A DNA stretch of 64,000 nt from Solwaraspora sp. WMMD792 (GTDB lineage Bacteria > Actinomycetota > Actinomycetes > Mycobacteriales > Micromonosporaceae). Shown here piece by piece: positions 41,128 to 49,900 of this stretch. The DNA lies in the NCBI RefSeq assembly GCF_029626105.1, contig NZ_JARUBH010000009.1:186001-250000 (forward strand), given 5' to 3'. The position numbers and the translations under genes were made by a program. Within the stretch, counting starts at the first letter, position 1; every line of letters begins with the position of its first letter. The notes beneath the pieces are model-generated. The model was not told where the DNA came from and did not search any database. It saw nothing but the letters and a program-made list of their open reading frames with translations.

Positions 41128-42474
41128 CTATGCGACCAGACTCCGTACGCGTTCGTCCAACTCGCGGGTGGCGGGGGTGTCGTACTTGGCAAGCCGGCTG
41201 TGGATGCCCATCAGCCGGTGGTGATTTCGTAGCGAGCGGGTCTTCACGACCGCGGGTGCTGCGCGGTGTACGTAGGCGCAGGCTTGTTCGACGTCGCCGA
41301 GGCTGGCGGTGACGTCTGCTCGCCAGATCAGGTAGGTGGCGCGGTCGCGGCTGCGGGTCGTGGGTTGCAGGTCCAAGGCTTGGGCGAGCCAGCGGTCGGC
41401 GTTCTGGTGGCGTTCGAGCATGAGGTAGCAGGCCGCCACCTGTGCGCAGTACTCGGCCTGGTCGAAGTAACCGGCCCAGGCTGGGCTGGGCTCGTCGTCT
41501 GCTCGGGCCATGTGCGTTTCGGCGCTGGTGAGGCAGCGCTCCGCTGCACTGGCGTCGTTGAGGGCGGCGTGGGCGCGGGCCTGGCGCGTGGCGAACATCG
41601 CCAGGACCCGCGCGGGAGCGTCCCCGGCTCCGTCGACGGCGGCGGTTGCCAGTGCGAGTGCTTCGTCTGCCCGGTCGCTGTCGACTCGCTGCAGACTCAT
41701 GCACTTTAGAATGTTCGCGCCAGCGGTTCGGTCGTCGGCGAGGTGCGCGGTGTGGAGCGCGGCGACCCAGTAGCGCTCGGCTGCGGCCTGGTGGCCGGCG
41801 TCGAAGCTGGCCCAGCCTGCGATCCTGCCGAGTTCGGTGGCGACTGCGAACATCCGTCGGCCGATGCTGTCGGCGTAGGAGCTGTTGTTCAACAGGTCGG
41901 TGACGAGTCGCAGCTCCGCGTCCACGACGTCACGGACGCTTCCGCCGCCGAGGAGCGCGTCGATCTGCCGGAGAGTGGGGAGGCGCTGCTCGAAGCAGTC
42001 GACGAGCGAGGCGTCGAGTGGGCCGCCGTCCAGCGCCGAACGCAACGGTGGCGGATCAAGCGTGAGCCACTGCTGTGCGAGTGTCGCCGCCGCGCCGACG
42101 CCGAGGATCATGAACCCGCGCCGATCCATCACTGCTGCTCCCGCCGTCTCTCTCAACAGCGTCAATCCGCCGTCGATCGTCCAAGGGGTGTCGGTATCGA
42201 TCCGCTGACCGACCGGTAGCCAATGGGGCCAGCCCATCTCGCGGACCGCCTGTCGCGGTATGCCCAACTCGTCGGCGAGCGCGCACTGAGTTGCGAGGTC
42301 GGGCACGACGCCCCAACGCTCCCAGCGCCACGCCTTCTCACGTCGGGCAGCGGTGTTCAGCCGCCGGGCGATCTTGTCGACCAGATCCTGCTGACTCCAA
42401 TTTCGATCATGCCGAACGTAGGCCAGCGGGTGCACCAAGATTCGCGACTGGTTCTGGGAAGGATCGCTTCTCAC
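41128..42474 (-). CDS. XRE-family regulator with C-terminal TPR-like repeats
   Basis: A 448-residue protein: helix-turn-helix in residues ~15-70 (VRHDRNWSQQDLVDKIARRL, then WRWERWGVVPDL), then a long alpha-helical region with TPR-like repeats (AERYWVAALHTAHLADDR, ADRWLAQALDLQPTTRSR). A short hydrophobic stretch (GFMILGVGAAATLAQQWL) lies between them. This architecture is common in actinobacteria and usually senses a peptide or protein ligand through the repeats. The GTG at 42474 has GAGAGGGG upstream and was preferred to a start eight codons earlier. It precedes the SDR gene in one operon. Confidence 0.8.
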   Translation of the reverse strand: MRSDPSQNQSRILVHPLAYVRHDRNWSQQDLVDKIARRLNTAARREKAWRWERWGVVPDLATQCALADELGIPRQAVREMGWPHWLPVGQRIDTDTPWTIDGGLTLLRETAGAAVMDRRGFMILGVGAAATLAQQWLTLDPPPLRSALDGGPLDASLVDCFEQRLPTLRQIDALLGGGSVRDVVDAELRLVTDLLNNSSYADSIGRRMFAVATELGRIAGWASFDAGHQAAAERYWVAALHTAHLADDRTAGANILKCMSLQRVDSDRADEALALATAAVDGAGDAPARVLAMFATRQARAHAALNDASAAERCLTSAETHMARADDEPSPAWAGYFDQAEYCAQVAACYLMLERHQNADRWLAQALDLQPTTRSRDRATYLIWRADVTASLGDVEQACAYVHRAAPAVVKTRSLRNHHRLMGIHSRLAKYDTPATRELDERVRSLVA

Positions 42475-42707
42475 GGTTCCCCTCTCGTCTCGGATCAACC
42501 TACCGGAGACTGTGACGATCGAGCCGCACTAAAAGGACGTTTCATGTTCGGTCGGGTGTGGAGACAACACCAAGACAACAGCTGACGGGTGGAACGTCGA
42601 TCCGTAGCAGCGCTTTGCTGAGTGGGCGTCAAGCCGCCCTACCAATAGCTGATCATGACATGAGGGCGCAGGCGCACCACCTTCACGATCTGACAGAAGG
42701 GCGTCCA

Positions 42708-42971
42708 GTGCCTCAGATTCTCCTCTCCCTACTCGCAGGAACCATCGTCGGCTTCGTCGCGGGGTTCCTACTCAACGTTGCACGTCGCCGCTGGTGTCCG
42801 GTGTGTGGGGCGACGTTGCGGTGTCCGGAGTGTGCGCCTCGGCGTTCGATGCGGTTCAGCCCGACGGGGCCGGCCTGCGTGCCCGGTGCGGCGGGTGCTG
42901 GTCGGGCGGGTGCGGTCGGGCGGGCGGCGGTGGAGGCTGCTCGGGTGAACCGTGGTCGGTGGTCGCGGTGA
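42708..42971 (+). CDS. Small membrane protein with zinc ribbon
   Basis: An 87-residue protein from GTG 42708: one N-terminal helix (LLSLLAGTIVGFVAGFLL), a basic stop-transfer, then CPVCGATLRCPEC, which forms a small treble-clef or ribbon zinc site. The tail is Ala/Gly/Arg-rich. AGAAGGG lies upstream. Its stop overlaps the GTG of the next gene by four bases (GTGA), so the two are translationally coupled. The function is unknown; a scaffold or anchor for its coupled partner is plausible. Confidence 0.55.
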   Translation: MPQILLSLLAGTIVGFVAGFLLNVARRRWCPVCGATLRCPECAPRRSMRFSPTGPACVPGAAGAGRAGAVGRAAVEAARVNRGRWSR

Positions 42972-43330
42972 AGGGGCGGTTGCGGGAGCTGGCCGCTGCT
43001 GGTGGTGGGGTGCTGGTCGTCCGGCACGACGGGCAACCTGGGGTCGGTCGGGTCGCGGGTTCGGCGTACCGCGATGTGACCGGTGCGGACCCGGCGGCCG
43101 ACAGCGGCGGTGGTGGTCATGTGCCGGTGCGGCCGTCGTGGTCGTGTGCCGGCTGCGGCGGAGCGTGGCCGTGTCTGGTGGCGCGGGTCGAGCTGGCGGG
43201 GGTGTTCGGGCCGGTCGCGTTGGCGACGTACATGGTGGAGCGGATGACCGAGGCGGCGTTCGACCTGCCCGACGTCACCGCGGCCGAGCTGTTCGACCGG
43301 TTCCTGGTGTGGACGTGGCGGCCATGCTGA
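42968..43330 (+). CDS. Conserved actinobacterial small protein (often labelled flavin reductase)
   Basis: A 120-residue protein from a GTG overlapping the previous stop. The C-terminal half has RPSWSCAGCGGAWPCLVARV, a CxxC plus C cluster, followed by LATYMVERMTEAAFDLPDVTAAELFDRFLVWT. This pattern is widespread in Micromonospora and Streptomyces, where automated annotation calls it flavin reductase. No flavin-binding motif is visible, so that label is not supported here. The gene ends seven bases inside the following GNAT gene, giving a three-gene coupled cassette. Confidence 0.65.
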   Translation: MKGRLRELAAAGGGVLVVRHDGQPGVGRVAGSAYRDVTGADPAADSGGGGHVPVRPSWSCAGCGGAWPCLVARVELAGVFGPVALATYMVERMTEAAFDLPDVTAAELFDRFLVWTWRPC

Positions 43331-43947
43331 CCGTACGGACCGCCACGTCCGCCGACGTCGAACCCCTCGCGGAGTTGATGGCGCAGGCGTGTGTGCTGGA
43401 CCCGGTGGTGGCGTGGCTGATCAATGATCACGCCCTGCGGTACCTGACGATGCACCGGTTCTTCACCGCCGAGTTGGAGTTCGGCGTACGGCACGGGATC
43501 GTCGATGTGGTCGGCCACTGCGACGGGGTGGCGATCTGGTACCCGCATCCGTTCGACCGGCTGCTCGGTGCGGAGCATCAGCGGCGGCGGTTGCGGGCCT
43601 GCGGTGACCGCCACGGCCCGTACGCGCACTACACCTTCACCGCTGGCCGCATGGAGGCGACCGGCCGACACCACCATTTGGCGTTCCTCGCGGCGGCACC
43701 CTGGCTGAGGCGTAAGGGCATCGGGGCGACACTGCTCGCCGCGCATCATGCCCGGCTGGACCGGATCGGGATGCCGGCCGTGGTCGAGGCGAGCAGCCCA
43801 CGGTCCCAGGCGTTCTACCTGCGCCACGGCTACCGGATCGTCCGGGTGGCCCACCTGCCGGCCGGCGGCCCGCCGTTGTGGGCGATGCGTCGGGGCGGCG
43901 CACCACCCGACCAACCACCGATGGCCGCAGCCCTGCGGGTCGGTTGA
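43324..43947 (+). CDS. GNAT family N-acetyltransferase
   Basis: A 207-residue GNAT protein from ATG 43324, overlapping the previous gene by seven bases. The core motif A reads LAFLAAAPWLRRKGIGATLL (acetyl-CoA pyrophosphate loop RKGIG), and motif B is QAFYLRHGYRIV. The N-terminal part contains VRTATSADVEPLAELM. It transfers an acetyl group from acetyl-CoA to an unknown amine, in the cytoplasm. About 30 bases of its 3' end (PMAAALRV region) recur 490 bases downstream as a degenerate copy, a trace of local duplication. Confidence 0.85.
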   Translation: MLTVRTATSADVEPLAELMAQACVLDPVVAWLINDHALRYLTMHRFFTAELEFGVRHGIVDVVGHCDGVAIWYPHPFDRLLGAEHQRRRLRACGDRHGPYAHYTFTAGRMEATGRHHHLAFLAAAPWLRRKGIGATLLAAHHARLDRIGMPAVVEASSPRSQAFYLRHGYRIVRVAHLPAGGPPLWAMRRGGAPPDQPPMAAALRVG

Positions 43948-43989
43948 GTCGGACGCTGGCCTGCGGCCACGTTGTCGCAGGCCAGCGGG

Positions 43990-44295
43990 TCACGAAGCGA
44001 GAGGGAACTCCGCGCGGGTGCTGGTGCCGGTGATCTTGATGTCCAGCTCGCCCTCCAGCGCTCCGGCCAGGCGATGCAGCAGCGGGAGCGTCGGCGTGAC
44101 CGCGCCACCTTCGAGCCGCGAGATCACGGTCTGCGTGGTGCCAGCCCGAGCGGCGAGCTCGGCCTGGCTCAGGCCGAGCGCGACCCGGCGGTCGTAGACG
44201 GCCTGACCGAGGGCGATGCGGGCACCGGCCTCGACGTACTCAGGACTTGCCCGGTGCTCGTCCGGAACAGTCCACCTGGTGTGGTATCCCTCCAT
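43990..44295 (-). CDS. XRE-family helix-turn-helix protein (antitoxin-like)
   Basis: A 101-residue protein with a canonical HTH (LGLSQAELAARAGTTQTVISRLEGG) in residues ~39-65, then a short dimerisation region ending LDIKITGTSTRAEFPLAS. Size and layout fit HigA-type antitoxins or single-domain repressors. No toxin gene is adjacent on this strand. Sequence near both ends of the gene recurs at 45702-45860 (see findings), so a second, decayed copy may have existed. The ATG start has a GAGG-rich upstream region. Confidence 0.8.
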   Translation of the reverse strand: MEGYHTRWTVPDEHRASPEYVEAGARIALGQAVYDRRVALGLSQAELAARAGTTQTVISRLEGGAVTPTLPLLHRLAGALEGELDIKITGTSTRAEFPLAS

Positions 44296-44553
44296 GGCCT
44301 CATCCTCTCCCGATCGCAGGAATGCGGCGCTGGCTGATGCAGGTGCGTACAACCAACGGCGGATCTGCTGATCAAGGGCGATGCGCCGATCCGGCGACCT
44401 GGTCGACCGACCACCGATGGCCGCCGCCCTGCGCGTTGCCCGAACCAGCGTCGACGGCGCCAGAGTATGTTTCGTGACACGGAGCGGGAGCTGATGCGAC
44501 GGGTGGACTTCACGTGCAATGCTGACGACCGGTCGGGACGTTGAGGGGGTGGA

Positions 44554-45216
44554 ATGAGCGACATCCGGTTCACCGAGGGAATCCTGAACTTCACCCAGGC
44601 CGCACGGCACCTGCGGGTGCCGCAGCAGACATTCCACCGCTGGGCGAAGGGCTACCCCCGGGGTGGGCCGCTGCTGCACATCGCGGACCCTCAGTCGAGC
44701 CCGCTGCCGGTCACCTTCATCGCCCTGGCCGAGGCACACGTGCTGGAGGCGCTGCGCACAGCCGGCGTGCGCCCGCAACGGATCCGTCCCGCGCTCGAAG
44801 CCCTGCAGCAGGAGTTCGGCCGCGAGTACGTTCTCGTCGCCCCCGAGCTGGCCACCGACGGAGTCGACGTCCTGTGGGACTTCAACAAGAGCCTGGCCGA
44901 TCAGGGGCTCATCGTCGGCGGCACCAACCAGCACGTGATCCGGGAAATCGTTGCCGATCACATGCAGTACATCGCCTTCGGTGGCGATGGCTTCCCGGAG
45001 CGGCTGCAACTGTCCGCCTGGCTCCCGTCAAAGGTCGAGGTCGACGTGCGCCGGTCCTTCGGCCAGCCCATCTTCGCCGGCACCGGAACGAGAGTGGCGG
45101 ACGTCGCAGGCATGATCAAGGCAGGTGAGAGCGCTGAAACGGTCGCGGACGAGTTCGGCCTCTCCATCAGCGACGTCCGTACCTCCGCCCGCATCCTCCT
45201 GGGCGTCGCCGCCTGA
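44554..45216 (+). CDS. VapB45-like antitoxin with DUF433 domain
   Basis: A 220-residue protein. The N-terminal winged-helix region (TEGILNFTQAARHLRVPQQTFHRWAKGYPRGG) is followed by a C-terminal DUF433 helix-turn-helix (FAGTGTRVADVAGMIKAGESAETVADEFGLSISDV). The two-domain layout and length resemble VapB45 (Rv2018) of M. tuberculosis. It should bind its own promoter and neutralise the PIN-like toxin encoded by the overlapping downstream gene. GAGGGGG lies about eight bases before the ATG. Confidence 0.8.
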   Translation: MSDIRFTEGILNFTQAARHLRVPQQTFHRWAKGYPRGGPLLHIADPQSSPLPVTFIALAEAHVLEALRTAGVRPQRIRPALEALQQEFGREYVLVAPELATDGVDVLWDFNKSLADQGLIVGGTNQHVIREIVADHMQYIAFGGDGFPERLQLSAWLPSKVEVDVRRSFGQPIFAGTGTRVADVAGMIKAGESAETVADEFGLSISDVRTSARILLGVAA

Positions 45217-45628
45217 GTTCTACATCGACGAGAACATGCACGGGCGCTCGTTGCGCCGGTTCATCGTCGGCTTGGGCTACGTCGTGCACAGCCCTGCGTC
45301 CGTGTTCGGCCGGGAGCGGCTCGAAGCAGGACTCCGCGACGAGGAGTGGTTGCCGGTGGTCGGGTCGAAGGGCTGGGTGGTGTTCGGGCGTGACCAGAAC
45401 ATCCTCAAGCGGGAGGTGGAGATCCGCGCACTCCTCGACGCGAAGGTCCACATGTTCCTCTTCCCCGGCGAGATCAGCCGCGCCGAAATTCTGGAGATCG
45501 TCGGAGCCAACCTCGCCGAGATCTGCACAGTGGCGTCGGCGCGGCGACCGAACGTGTACTGGCTCAGGAAAGACAGCGTCGTCAGCTACGAGCAACGCCT
45601 GAACGAGCGGCTCCGCCGTCGGAAGTGA
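45125..45628 (+). CDS. VapC45-like PIN-like toxin
   Basis: The toxin domain runs from about 45217 to the stop at 45628: EFYIDENMHGRSLRRFI, then EEWLPVVGSKGWVVFGRDQNIL and EISRAEILEIVGANLAEIC. FYIDEN and the later GRDQ supply the acidic residues of the PIN-like (DUF5615/VapC45) nuclease family. The only conventional in-frame start before the catalytic Asp is the GTG at 45125, which overlaps the antitoxin gene by 92 bases. The true start may be an unusual codon near 45200, or translation may depend on coupling. It pairs with the VapB45-like gene just upstream. Confidence 0.7.
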   Translation: MRALKRSRTSSASPSATSVPPPASSWASPPEFYIDENMHGRSLRRFIVGLGYVVHSPASVFGRERLEAGLRDEEWLPVVGSKGWVVFGRDQNILKREVEIRALLDAKVHMFLFPGEISRAEILEIVGANLAEICTVASARRPNVYWLRKDSVVSYEQRLNERLRRRK

Positions 45629-45722
45629 CCCGCCCCAGCTGCGCGGTAGCAGAAACATTCGTATGGCCAATGCCTGTCGGACCGGATCTCGCCGGCTACG
45701 TCTGTCGCGGGCCAGCAGGTCA

Positions 45723-45778
45723 CGAGGTGACGCTGAGACACCTTACGTCTGCGTTTCAGGTGTCTCAGCGTCACCTCG
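45723..45778. repeat. 21-bp perfect inverted repeat
   Basis: Two perfectly complementary 21-base arms (45723-45743 and 45758-45778) flank a 14-base loop. The core of the arm reads GGTGACGCTGAGACACCT. It lies 95 bases after the VapC45-like gene and faces the leftward antitoxin gene at 45858. No T-run follows. It could be a bidirectional terminator, but arms this long and perfect, sitting between degenerate copies of sequence from 43970-44250, also fit a mobile-element remnant. Confidence 0.85.
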
Positions 45779-45857
45779 ATGTGGCGGATGATGAGCGGGG
45801 GTGTTGCGGGCACCGGCCTCGACGTACTCGGTGCTGCCGGGTTCGGAGTTGGCCCGG

Positions 45858-46142
45858 TCACAGTCCTAGCTCGGCGCGAAGCGCTGCCAACGAGACGGGC
45901 TCCTCGCCCGCCTCGATGCGGGCCAGCGCCTCGCGGGCTGCTGCTACATCGGCGGCGTCCTCGGCGCGCTCGGCTGCCTCGGCCAGGTCGGCAGGGAAGA
46001 TGTCGGCGAGTTGGTCCCGGGCGGCCGAGATGCTCAGCTCCTGGCCGGGCCTGATCGGTCCTGCGGTCACCTGCGAACCGTACTTCTTGCCCGATCCGTA
46101 CACCATTGCAAAGCGGAACCCCGCACGACTCCAGTGGGACAT
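45858..46142 (-). CDS. Orphan antitoxin-like protein
   Basis: A 94-residue protein starting MSHWSRAGFRFAMVYGSGKK. The C-terminal two thirds are acidic and helical (AEAAERAEDAADVAAAREAL), ending ARIEAGEEPVSLAALRAELGL. This ending is typical of RelB/Phd-type antitoxins of actinobacteria, which wrap around a RelE or PIN toxin. No toxin gene is found beside it. The antitoxin may be orphaned by the rearrangements visible upstream, or may act on a toxin elsewhere. An internal ATG (MVYGSGKK) is an alternative start. Confidence 0.6.
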   Translation of the reverse strand: MSHWSRAGFRFAMVYGSGKKYGSQVTAGPIRPGQELSISAARDQLADIFPADLAEAAERAEDAADVAAAREALARIEAGEEPVSLAALRAELGL

Positions 46143-46269
46143 GAGCAGTTGGGCTCCTGGTGCGAGGGCTCTCTCGGCGGAGGATGTGACGCTGGCGTGC
46201 CGCGTTGTCGATCCGGTGACGCTTGTGCGACGCTGCGCAGTCAGTGTGGCGACGGCGACTGGAGGCGCG

Positions 46270-46812
46270 GTGCGTGAGGTCGAGGTCAAGTACCACGTCC
46301 AGGACCGGGAAGCGTTGCTCGCCGCGCTCACCGCACGCGGCATCGAGCCGGGTCCGCCGGTCGTGCAGGACGATCAGGCGTACGCCCCGCAAAGCTGGTC
46401 GTACGGCGACAGCAAGACCGGCGTCCCCTTCGTACGGTTGCGGACCGTCGACGGCCGGCACACCTTCACACTGAAACGCCCCGCCGACAACGCGCTCTCC
46501 TGCGACGAGTACGAGACGACGGTGGCCGACCGCGAGCAGATGCACGCCGCGATCCTGGCGATGGGTTTCCACGCCACCGTGCGAATCGCGAAAGTACGCC
46601 GTACCGCCGAATTGCCCGACGGCGTGCTGTGCGTCGACGACGTCGCCGGCCTCGGCACCTTCCTCGAACTGGAACGTATCGTCGGTGACGGCGTGCCGGG
46701 TGAGGCGGTGCAGGCCGAGTTGGCGGCGTTCGTTGCTTCGCTCGGGATCGCGGCGTCCCGTACCGACGAAACGTACGACTCTCTCGTCCGCGCCGCCCTC
46801 GCCTCAGCCTGA
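46270..46812 (+). CDS. CYTH domain phosphohydrolase / class IV adenylyl cyclase-like
   Basis: A 180-residue protein whose N-terminal VREVEVKYHV supplies the ExExK motif of the CYTH superfamily. It continues with VRLRTVDGRHTFTLKRP, DEYETTV and LEDE-type residues (FLELERIV), which line the triphosphate tunnel. Members include class IV adenylyl cyclases and thiamine- or inorganic-triphosphatases; CyaB-type length (~180) fits either. The GTG has GGAGG five bases upstream. Frame-open sequence upstream to 45625 lacks homology and is not included. Confidence 0.85.
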   Translation: MREVEVKYHVQDREALLAALTARGIEPGPPVVQDDQAYAPQSWSYGDSKTGVPFVRLRTVDGRHTFTLKRPADNALSCDEYETTVADREQMHAAILAMGFHATVRIAKVRRTAELPDGVLCVDDVAGLGTFLELERIVGDGVPGEAVQAELAAFVASLGIAASRTDETYDSLVRAALASA

Positions 46813-46986
46813 TCGCTGTTCCCACCGTTGCAGCGCCCGGCCGAGCCCATGACTGTCATGGTTCCTCAGCTTCCCCTCAGCTCTTCCTCAAGTGTTGGTC
46901 GTTCGGGGCCCCCATGATCGGTCTAACCACCCACCCACCAGCCCTGACCGAGCGGCGTTGCGGCTAGACCCGGGGAGTCTCTTCCG

Positions 46987-49900
46987 TTGGTAGTCCATTC
47001 AGAACAAACGTACGCAGCCAGGTTGACCGCGAGCCTCCTCGACAGGATGGTCGAGCGCCTCGACGGCGCTCCCCGGGCTCCCCTGTACTCGTTTCTCGAC
47101 CGGCACGGGGTGGAGGTGGACGCGGCCGATTGCGAGGAAATCGTGCGCCGTGCGGCCGGGGCTGCCGATCTCCTCCGGACTGCCGGGGTCGGGCCCGGCG
47201 ATCCCGTTCTCCTGGTCTTTCCGCCGGACGGTCTCGAGTTCGTCGCGAGCTTCTTCGGCTGCATGTTGGCCGGCGCGGTCGCGGTCCCGGTCGCGAGCCC
47301 CGACCCACGGCATCTCGATCGGGAACTGCCGAAGCTCCGCCATATCGTCGAGGACAGCGGCGCACGCGTCGCGCTCACGCATGCGAAGTATCGCGCGCTC
47401 ACGAGGCTCGCGTCGGTGCGCGACACCGTGACCAGCCGTCTGCGCGGCCGCGAGAGTTCGAGCTGGCCCGCACTCACCTGGCTGCTGTCGAATCGCATCC
47501 GGCGTGCCGAGCCGGGAGAGGCCGCGGCCGCTCTCGCCGGCGCGGCGAGCCGATTCGGGCCGGACGACATCGTGTATCTCCAGTACACCTCCGGCTCGAC
47601 GTCGGCGCCCAAGGGCGTGGTCGTGCGTCACCGGAACCTCGTGCACAACCTCGAACTCATCGCGCGCAACACACACGTCGACAGCGACTCGGTGCTCGTC
47701 GGCTGGGTGCCCCTGTTCCACGACATGGGGCTCGCCGGCGGGATCCTCAATGCGATGTACACCGGAGCGCGCTGCGTCGCCTTCTCCCCGATGACCTTCC
47801 TCGCCTCGCCGCGCCTGTGGCTGGAGGCGATCGACCGCTATCGCGGCACGCACATCGCCGGGCCCAATTTCGGGTACGACTACGTGCTCCGCGGCCTGGG
47901 CGACGGCGGGACGCTCGACCTCTCGTCGCTGCGTGCCACCCTGCAGGGCGGTGAGCCGATGCTCCCGGCGACGATGGATCGCGTCGGAGCCGGGCTCGCG
48001 CCGATGGGCCTCGACCCGGCATCGCTCTGCAACGTCTACGGTATGGCGGAGTCCGTGCTGTTCATCTGTGGTCAGGCCGGCCGGACGCCGACGCTGCTTC
48101 GGGGGGACCGGACGGTGCTGGACCGGGACGGCGTGATCGTCCCGCCGTCACCACACGCACCCGTGGTGACGCTGGTGGGCAGCGGCGTCCCCGACGCGGA
48201 ACTGGGCGTTTCGGTGATCGCCGTCGACCCCGTCACGCGGCTTCCGCGGCCACCCGGCGCCGTCGGCGAACTCTGGATCTCGAGCCCCAGCGTGTCGGAG
48301 GGCTACTGGGGACGGACCGACGAGGAGAACGCGGCCGTCTTCGCCGCGCGCCTGGCAGCCGACGACGACGGGCGGCGGTTCCTGCGTACCGGTGACCTCG
48401 GGGTTGTCGGCGACGACGGTGAGGTGTTCGTCTGCGGCCGGCTCAAGGACCTCATCATCGTCGGCGGTCGCAACATCCATCCGCAGGATCTCGAGGCGGC
48501 GGTGGTGGCGGCCGACCCGATCCTGCGGCCGGGTAACGCGGTCGCCTTCGGCGCGCAGGTGGACGGCGTCGAACGGGTCGTGGTGGCCGCTGAGGTGCGC
48601 AGGGAGTTCCTCGGCGGCGGAGAGTCCGTCCCGCTCGACCGCGCGGTGGCCGCGATTCGCGCCGCGGTGGCCGCGCACTGCGGCGTGCAGTGTCACGAGG
48701 TCCTGCTGATGAGTCCGGACAGTCTGCCGAAGACGACCAGTGGAAAGCTCCGGCGCGGCGAATGCAGGCAGCGCTGGACGAGCGGCTCGCTGCGCTCGTC
48801 GGCCCTCTCCGGACAGCACCGGGCGGCGTCGGAGGTCCCCGCCGAGGTCGAGGGCACGGAGTACGTGCTCCGGCTGCTGCAGACCGAGGTCGCCGCCCTG
48901 TTGCAGTCGCCCGGTCCAGACGACGTGCCGGTGGATCAGCCGCTGCGTGATCTCGGCCTCGACTCGCTCGGGTTGATGGACCTGGCCAAGCGCATCGAGG
49001 ACCGGACCGGAGCGCGCGTACCGCCGACGAGCGTCGACGACGGCGCGACCCTGCGGGCGATGGCGACCTCGGTCGTACGGTGGTTCGCGCTGGCGCCCTC
49101 CGAGCCCGGCGAAGCGGCGGGCCGGAGCACGGGCGACGTCCCGTTCAGCGCCGGGCAGACGGCCGCCCTACAGCGGGGACAGTGGAACTGGTGGAGCCGC
49201 GCGGTCATGCTGGACGTGCACCGGCGGATCACACCGGAACAGCTTCGCCGTGCCACGGCCGCGCTGGTCGCCCGGCACGAGGCGCTGCGCCTCCGGTTCC
49301 GCCGGGTCGACGGCGGCTTCGCCCAGCGGTACGGCGACATCGAGGGCAGCTTCGCCGTCGAGTCGGTCACGGTGCACGAGCCCGACGATCTCCTGCCTCT
49401 GCTCAACGAGCAGCATCGCCGCCTCAGCCTGGAGAGCGGCCCGGTGATGCGTCTCCTGCTGGTGGAGACCGGCTCGGAGCAACGCCTGTTCATCACCGTC
49501 AACCACCTCGTCATGGACGGTGTCACGCTGGGCATCCTGGTCGACGAACTGGACCGCCTCTGCCTGCTGGAGGAACGCGGCGAGCCCCTCGGCCTGCCGC
49601 AGACGTCGGCGAGCTTCGAGGCGTTCACCCGCCGGATGGGCGACTTCGCGCGTGGGGAAGCGACGACCGACCTGGATTTCTGGCGCGAGCAGCTCGCCGT
49701 GCCGCCACCGGCCGCCTACGACTCGCGGGTGCAACCGGGCATCCTGCTGAAGGACCTGGCGTTCGCCGACCAGTACCTCCGACCCGATGAGACGCGCGCG
49801 CTTCGCAACGTACGGATAGGCGGCCCGGACGGACCTCGGGCGCCGATCGCGACAACGCTGCTCGCCGCGCTGCTGCGGACCGCTCAACGCCAGTGGAAGT

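Noticed and set aside
45625-46269. N-terminal extension of the CYTH protein
   Set aside because: The extension has no similarity to the family and overlaps an antitoxin gene; the ExExK motif follows directly after the GTG at 46270, which has a ribosome site.
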